DNA of 9,291 bases from CAYJAD01 sp964371195 (GTDB taxonomy: Bacteria; Desulfobacterota; Desulfovibrionia; Desulfovibrionales; Desulfovibrionaceae). The position numbers and the translations under genes were made by a program. Positions 6,767 through 9,291 of this stretch are shown here, one piece after another. The stretch is taken from positions 1-9,291 of the forward strand of contig CAYJLD010000082.1 in assembly GCA_964371195.1 (NCBI GenBank). The letters run 5' to 3'. The notes beneath the pieces are model-generated. The model made no database searches and was not told the origin of the DNA. It worked only from the letters and a program-made list of their open reading frames with translations. Position 1 is the first letter of the stretch; each line of letters starts with the position of its first letter.

Positions 6767-7741
6767 TTAGTTAAGCTCCAAATCAAAATTTACTTTAGGG
6801 TGCAACCACTTGGCAAGGTTTTCAGCCGCATCAATGGCTCTTGGACCAGGTCTGGTAAAAGCAAGGTGGTCAACCATTAAGACCCGTCCATTTTTTACGG
6901 CTGATAAAGCAGCAAGTTTTGGTCGCATATCAAGCGGTCTAGGCTCTGGGTTTAGCGGTCCCACTTGAATAATATAGGCATCAGGATTTTTATCAATGAC
7001 TTCTTCTTCGTTGATACGAAGCTCCTGCCCTGATAAACTAATGACATTACGCCCACCGGCAATTTGTATAATATCTGTTGTAATATTATCTGTTCCAGCG
7101 GCCAATAAGTTGGGATAGCGTATTTCATAAAAAACACGCACTCTTTTTTCATCCTGCAAGATACGCCTTAAATCTCCAAGTCGATTTTGATATCTTTTTA
7201 CAAGAGTTTCAGCTTCTTTTTCATGCCCAGTTACTTGCCCTAATTTTTGGATAACATTAAACATATCATCAAAACCATCCATATGGAACATCAGCACAGG
7301 TAAATTATGACCGCGCAAGCCAAGGGCTAGGCTTTGTGCATCTTCGCGCCCCATGAATTGAATAATGACATCTGGCTTTAGGGAGAGTATAAATTCAATG
7401 TTTGGTCGCAAATGCGTGCCAACAGCTGGTAAGTGCTTGAGTTCATTAATAGCTATGTCTTGAGCTGTGCGCCCCACTAATAGATCTTTAAGACCAAGGG
7501 CTAGCATGAGCTCATTAAAGGCTCCATATAAGGCTAGAACACGTTTAGCTGGCTTTTGTAAAGTCAATTCGTATCCAGTGTCATCAACTACTTTGACTTG
7601 TTGACTTGTATTAGCAGTTGGTACAGCTTGAGCTGCAAAAACCACGCTGCCATTTAATAAACAATGAACAATCAAAGTTAAGACCAAGGTCATGCTAAGC
7701 AAAAATCTTGGTGAATATTTTTTTTGTATAAAGTGTAACAT
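6767..7741 (-). CDS. Periplasmic ABC-transporter binding protein, BtuF/FepB-like
   Basis: This 324-residue protein has a signal peptide: a basic start (QKKYSPR), a hydrophobic stretch at 13-35 and a likely cleavage near VFA/AQA (36-39). No lipobox cysteine is apparent, so it should be soluble in the periplasm. The rest is a class III binding protein (Peripla_BP_2): KRVLALYGAFNELMLALGL (67-85), LPAVGTHLRPNIEFILSLKPDVII (104-127) and AAGTDNITTDIIQIAGGRNV (214-233). The family binds cobalamin, siderophores, haem or metal chelates. The riboswitch upstream and cobI directly downstream point to cobalamin, a corrinoid precursor or cobalt. No permease or ATPase partner is in the window, so it would need btuC/btuD elsewhere. 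AAGG lies about 8 nt before the ATG. Confidence 0.9.
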   Translation of the reverse strand: MLHFIQKKYSPRFLLSMTLVLTLIVHCLLNGSVVFAAQAVPTANTSQQVKVVDDTGYELTLQKPAKRVLALYGAFNELMLALGLKDLLVGRTAQDIAINELKHLPAVGTHLRPNIEFILSLKPDVIIQFMGREDAQSLALGLRGHNLPVLMFHMDGFDDMFNVIQKLGQVTGHEKEAETLVKRYQNRLGDLRRILQDEKRVRVFYEIRYPNLLAAGTDNITTDIIQIAGGRNVISLSGQELRINEEEVIDKNPDAYIIQVGPLNPEPRPLDMRPKLAALSAVKNGRVLMVDHLAFTRPGPRAIDAAENLAKWLHPKVNFDLELN

Positions 7742-7785
7742 ATTAATACCTTGAAGCGATTTAATATATTGAGTAAACTCTTGCT

Positions 7786-7812
7786 CAAAATAAAGCCCCC
7801 AAAAAATGGGGG
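7786..7812 (-). terminator. Riboswitch-controlled transcription terminator
   Basis: On the minus strand, CCCCCA (7812-7807) and TGGGGG (7801-7796) form a six-pair GC-rich stem around a five-T loop, followed by CTTTATTTTG. It lies between the cobalamin aptamer and the start codon of the binding-protein gene, as expected for B12-induced attenuation. Two bases of its 5' arm (7811-7812) are shared with a competing helix 7811-7828. Confidence 0.8.
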
Positions 7813-7856
7813 TAAATATTTATTTACCTCCGTAGTAAAATCCCGTTACTACAGGT
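7811..7856 (-). promoter_or_regulatory. Switching helices of the riboswitch expression platform
   Basis: Two further helices sit between aptamer and terminator. One joins ACCT+GTAGTAA with TTACTAC+AGGT (plus-strand positions 7826-7856, with a 2-nt bulge). The other joins GGTAAATA (7811-7818) with TATTTACC (7821-7828). They share 7826-7828, and the second also takes two bases of the terminator stem, so it is a candidate antiterminator. The pairings are seen directly; the switching logic is inferred. Confidence 0.55.
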
Positions 7857-7883
7857 GTTTATGCACTACAAAATGCATATATA

Positions 7884-8046
7884 TTTTATGGCAGGTCTTC
7901 CGGCTCAATCCCCAAGTTTTCGTCCTTCCCGTTACCAGTGGCACACACGAATGCTCGCGGAAAACAAGGTTATGGATTTTACGGCGGCGGGTCCGCTCTT
8001 GCTTTACACAAGATTCCCATTTAAGTCTAAAAGACACCATATTAAA
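7884..8046 (-). ncRNA. Cobalamin (B12) riboswitch aptamer
   Basis: Read on the minus strand, the conserved landmarks appear in the right order: GGTGTC at about 8038-8033, ATGGGAATC (about 8020-8012), the C-rich GGACCCGCCGCCGTAA block (about 7995-7980), GCCACTGG (7942-7935), CGGGAAGG (7931-7924) and the B12 box AGCCGGAAGACCTGCC (7905-7890). ATGG (near 8040) and CCAT (near 7888) can close stem P1. The aptamer binds adenosylcobalamin or a related cobalamin and normally switches off downstream genes when the vitamin is abundant. Here it precedes the binding-protein-cobI-MATE operon by about 145 nt and is followed by an intrinsic terminator. Exact ends are approximate. Confidence 0.96.
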
Positions 8047-8055
8047 CAGGTCGTC

Positions 8056-8084
8056 ACCCTACGGGGTATGGTTATTTATGTCAA
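8056..8084 (-). promoter_or_regulatory. Promoter of the cobalamin-riboswitch operon
   Basis: On the minus strand a perfect TTGACA -35 (8084-8079) is followed, after exactly 17 bp, by TAGGGT (8061-8056) as -10. Transcription would begin near 8049, immediately before the aptamer, giving a leader of roughly 300 nt. The -10 matches only three consensus bases, but placement and spacing are good. Confidence 0.6.
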
Positions 8085-8099
8085 GGTGAGTTGATAAAG

Positions 8100-8121
8100 A
8101 TATTTTAATAAAATAAAATAT
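8100..8121 (-). terminator. Possible weak AT-only hairpin after pncC
   Basis: ATATTTTA (8100-8107) and TAAAATAT (8114-8121) form an 8-bp A/T-only stem 17 bp past the pncC stop, followed on the minus strand by CTTTAT. With no GC pairs it would be a weak terminator at best. Confidence 0.25.
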
Positions 8122-8137
8122 TGTAATTTATATGATT

Positions 8138-8653
8138 TTAATGGTTGCTGATGTCTTGCAGTCGTTCAATGATGCCTTGAATTGCGCGCACTATGGCTTG
8201 CTTTCGTACCTCTTCGCGATTTCCCTTAAAATGAAATAGCCTTGCTGATTCAACTCCTTGCACGCTAAAGCCAATCCAAACTGTTCCTACGGGTTTTTCC
8301 TTGGTGCCGCCGTCTGGTCCGGCAATGCCAGAAATACTTATGCCAATGGAAGTTTGTAAACGCTGGCAAACACCTTTTGCCATTTGCATAACACAAGCCC
8401 CGCTTACAGCTCCGTATAGTTCTAAGAGATTTTCTGATACGTCAAGTTGTGACATTTTAACGCTATTGTCGTAGGCCACAATACTGCCCACAAACCAAGC
8501 TGATGAGCCCGCAATGGAGGTAAAAGTAGCTCCTAATAGTCCGCCAGTGCAAGATTCTGCTGTGGCTAGGTTTAATGATTTTTGTCTTAAATCATGGCCT
8601 AAGGCTTGTAATGCTTTTTCGAGGGCAGGTGGAATGTTTAGGAGTGGAAGCAT
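8138..8653 (-). CDS. pncC: Nicotinamide-nucleotide amidase (CinA C-terminal domain family)
   Basis: The product is 171 residues, the size of stand-alone PncC proteins, without the N-terminal molybdopterin-binding-like domain of full CinA. PncC hydrolyses nicotinamide mononucleotide to nicotinic acid mononucleotide and ammonia, recycling the NMN released by DNA ligase and other NAD-consuming steps. Visible motifs are LATAESCTGGLLG (29-41) with the expected nucleophile Ser34, the GSIVAYDNSVKMSQL segment (56-70) with conserved Lys66, GAVSGACVMQMAKG (81-94) and GIAGPDGGTKEKPVGTVWIG (109-128). CAGGAGA lies eight bases before the ATG, which fixes the start. It has its own promoter and is transcribed towards the riboswitch operon, but the two appear to be separate units. 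Family assignment is firm; the activity is inferred from the family. Confidence 0.94.
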   Translation of the reverse strand: MLPLLNIPPALEKALQALGHDLRQKSLNLATAESCTGGLLGATFTSIAGSSAWFVGSIVAYDNSVKMSQLDVSENLLELYGAVSGACVMQMAKGVCQRLQTSIGISISGIAGPDGGTKEKPVGTVWIGFSVQGVESARLFHFKGNREEVRKQAIVRAIQGIIERLQDISNH

Positions 8654-8687
8654 AGGCGTTTTCTCCTGTTAAATAATTACATTAACC

Positions 8688-8716
8688 ATTCTAGGATAAT
8701 ATGTGCTTAATAACAA
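8688..8716 (-). promoter_or_regulatory. Probable pncC promoter
   Basis: On the minus strand TTGTTA (8716-8711) and TAGAAT (8693-8688) match the sigma-70 -35 (4/6) and -10 (5/6) with a 17-bp spacer. The predicted start near 8681 leaves a short leader of about 28 nt that includes the strong pncC Shine-Dalgarno. Confidence 0.55.
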
Positions 8717-8956
8717 GTAAAGATTATTGAAAGCAATTTATTAAAATAAAAACAGTATCTTATCTGCGTTCAGTGTGCACAATAAGATAATTCATAGATA
8801 ATATACTTATTTTGTAAACAAATAGCAACAAATCTATGCCTTAGCGACAGGTCATTCCGATTTGTAATTCATTTGTTTTTATGATTTTTGTGATAAGATT
8901 TAAGTTTTTATACTGTAATCTATGTTCTTGCGTAGCATGTTTTCATACTTTATTTT
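8717..8956. other. AT-rich intergenic DNA upstream of pncC
   Basis: No gene is supported. It contains one inverted repeat, TATCTTAT (8756-8763) and ATAAGATA (8782-8789), 18 bp apart, with GTGCAC near the centre. It lies 40-73 bp above the proposed pncC -35, so it could be an upstream operator. A weak plus-strand promoter-like pair (TTGTGA at 8888-8893 and TACTGT at 8911-8916, 17-bp spacer) points towards the hairpin-rich element on the right. Confidence 0.4.
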
Positions 8957-9240
8957 GCCTGCTCCGCAGCGGGCAAAGGGGATGGGGGTGCGTTGCACTA
9001 CCCCCGTTCCCCTTTTGCAATCCCTCTCCCCCTGCCTGCATTCGGCTATAGCCAATCCCTTTGTAGCTGTTTTCACTTTGTTCAAACGAGCTACTACGGG
9101 GCATGGGTAGCCACGGTCTACCCATGCGGCATAGCACGAATGGTCAAAAAGAAACAGACCCACTACCAGTACGCCTATTTATTGAGGGCGATATTGCCAA
9201 ATCAGCTTTGGCAATGTACTATCTGATTCACTACCAAAGC
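8957..9240. repeat. GC-richer element made of successive hairpins, nature unknown
   Basis: Base composition rises sharply from the AT-rich flank. Stems in order: GCCTGCT/AGCGGGC (8957-8974); a long hairpin whose G-rich arm 8973-8989 pairs with C-rich 9000-9018 with small bulges; the palindrome GGCTATAGCC (9044-9053); GTAGCT+GTTT with AAAC+AGCTAC (9063-9094); a perfect 10-bp stem GCATGGGTAG/CTACCCATGC with a 7-nt loop (9101-9127); ATTGCCAAA/TTTGGCAAT (9193-9215), which competes with GCTTTGG/CCAAAGC (9205-9240). The short ORFs across it on both strands look like translated repeat. It could be a dispersed intergenic repeat, a structured RNA or the remnant of a mobile element. No transposase and no obvious target duplication were seen. 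Confidence 0.5.
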
Positions 9241-9273
9241 TATTTATACCCCAAGGATTTGCTGGAGGCATGA
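9124..9273 (+). CDS. Possible small hypothetical protein (49 aa)
   Basis: A plus-strand ORF from the ATG at 9124 to TGA at 9271-9273 encodes 49 residues; another in-frame ATG at 9103 would give 56. The C-terminal part (RLFIEGDIAKSALAMYYL, then IHYQSYLYPKDLLEA) is protein-like in composition, with a plausible amphipathic helix, and I do not recognise it. No Shine-Dalgarno precedes either ATG, and both ATGs lie in a perfect hairpin (9101-9127). The stop overlaps another ATG as ATGA (9270-9273), preceded by GGAGG; the second frame (M-T-D-R-S-A-L) runs off the window. This may be the front of a plus-strand gene pair, a decayed gene end or chance. Confidence 0.3.
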   Translation: MRHSTNGQKETDPLPVRLFIEGDIAKSALAMYYLIHYQSYLYPKDLLEA

Positions 9274-9291
9274 CTGACCGCTCTGCTCTCT

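Noticed and set aside
6766..6786. Longer cobI start (extra MIWSLTN)
   Set aside because: It would overlap the upstream gene by 20 bases; the downstream ATG begins the conserved YGIGVGPGDP motif and has GGAG before it.
7751..8094. Open frames on both strands across the leader region (for example plus 7751-8089 and 7855-8094)
   Set aside because: They overlay the cobalamin riboswitch, promoter and terminator, and their translations resemble no protein.
9081..9127. tRNA-like T-loop string GTTCAAAC followed by a perfect stem
   Set aside because: No cloverleaf, anticodon arm or acceptor stem could be arranged around it.
8900..9226. Several 60-90 codon frames on both strands at the right end
   Set aside because: They run through the hairpin-rich element, are low-complexity in places and have no start signals; better explained as translated repeat.

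Overview
The window looks like chromosomal DNA from an AT-rich, Gram-negative anaerobe, most plausibly a low-GC member of the Desulfovibrio group. That placement is inferred from gene style: anaerobic-type corrinoid synthesis under a B12 riboswitch, a large stand-alone YcaO protein beside rplM-rpsI, and a multi-PAS kinase. It is not proven by a marker gene. Every confident gene lies on the minus strand, so transcription runs from right to left.

Reading in transcription order from the right: positions 8957-9240 hold a GC-richer, hairpin-dense element of unknown nature. It overlaps or adjoins a possible 49-codon plus-strand ORF whose stop overlaps a further ATG at the window edge. Next comes pncC (nicotinamide-nucleotide amidase, stand-alone CinA C-terminal domain) with a recognisable promoter. 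Below pncC is a promoter, a cobalamin riboswitch aptamer (about 7884-8046) and a terminator-type expression platform (7786-7856). These lead a tight three-gene operon: a BtuF-like periplasmic binding protein, cobI/cbiL (precorrin-2 C20-methyltransferase) and a MATE-family membrane exporter. The three genes are separated by single nucleotides. The riboswitch implies that low cobalamin turns the unit on, so it probably couples corrinoid or metal capture with corrin-ring synthesis; the exporter's part is unknown.

A separate ribosomal operon follows: rplM (L13, start corrected to 4449) and rpsI (S9), closed by a strong intrinsic terminator at 3526-3566. Past the terminator lies a 566-residue YcaO-domain protein with no visible TOMM precursor or partner enzyme. 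The left end holds the N-terminal 478 codons of a soluble sensor histidine kinase with three PAS domains and an intact H-box, cut by the window edge. The 348-bp gap upstream of that kinase contains four AATACTT copies at roughly helical spacing.

The most interesting items are the MATE exporter inside a B12-riboswitch operon, the orphan YcaO with a Ser where the family usually has an Arg, the hairpin-rich element at the right end, and the phased repeats upstream of the kinase. No CRISPR array, tRNA, rRNA or transposase gene was found.
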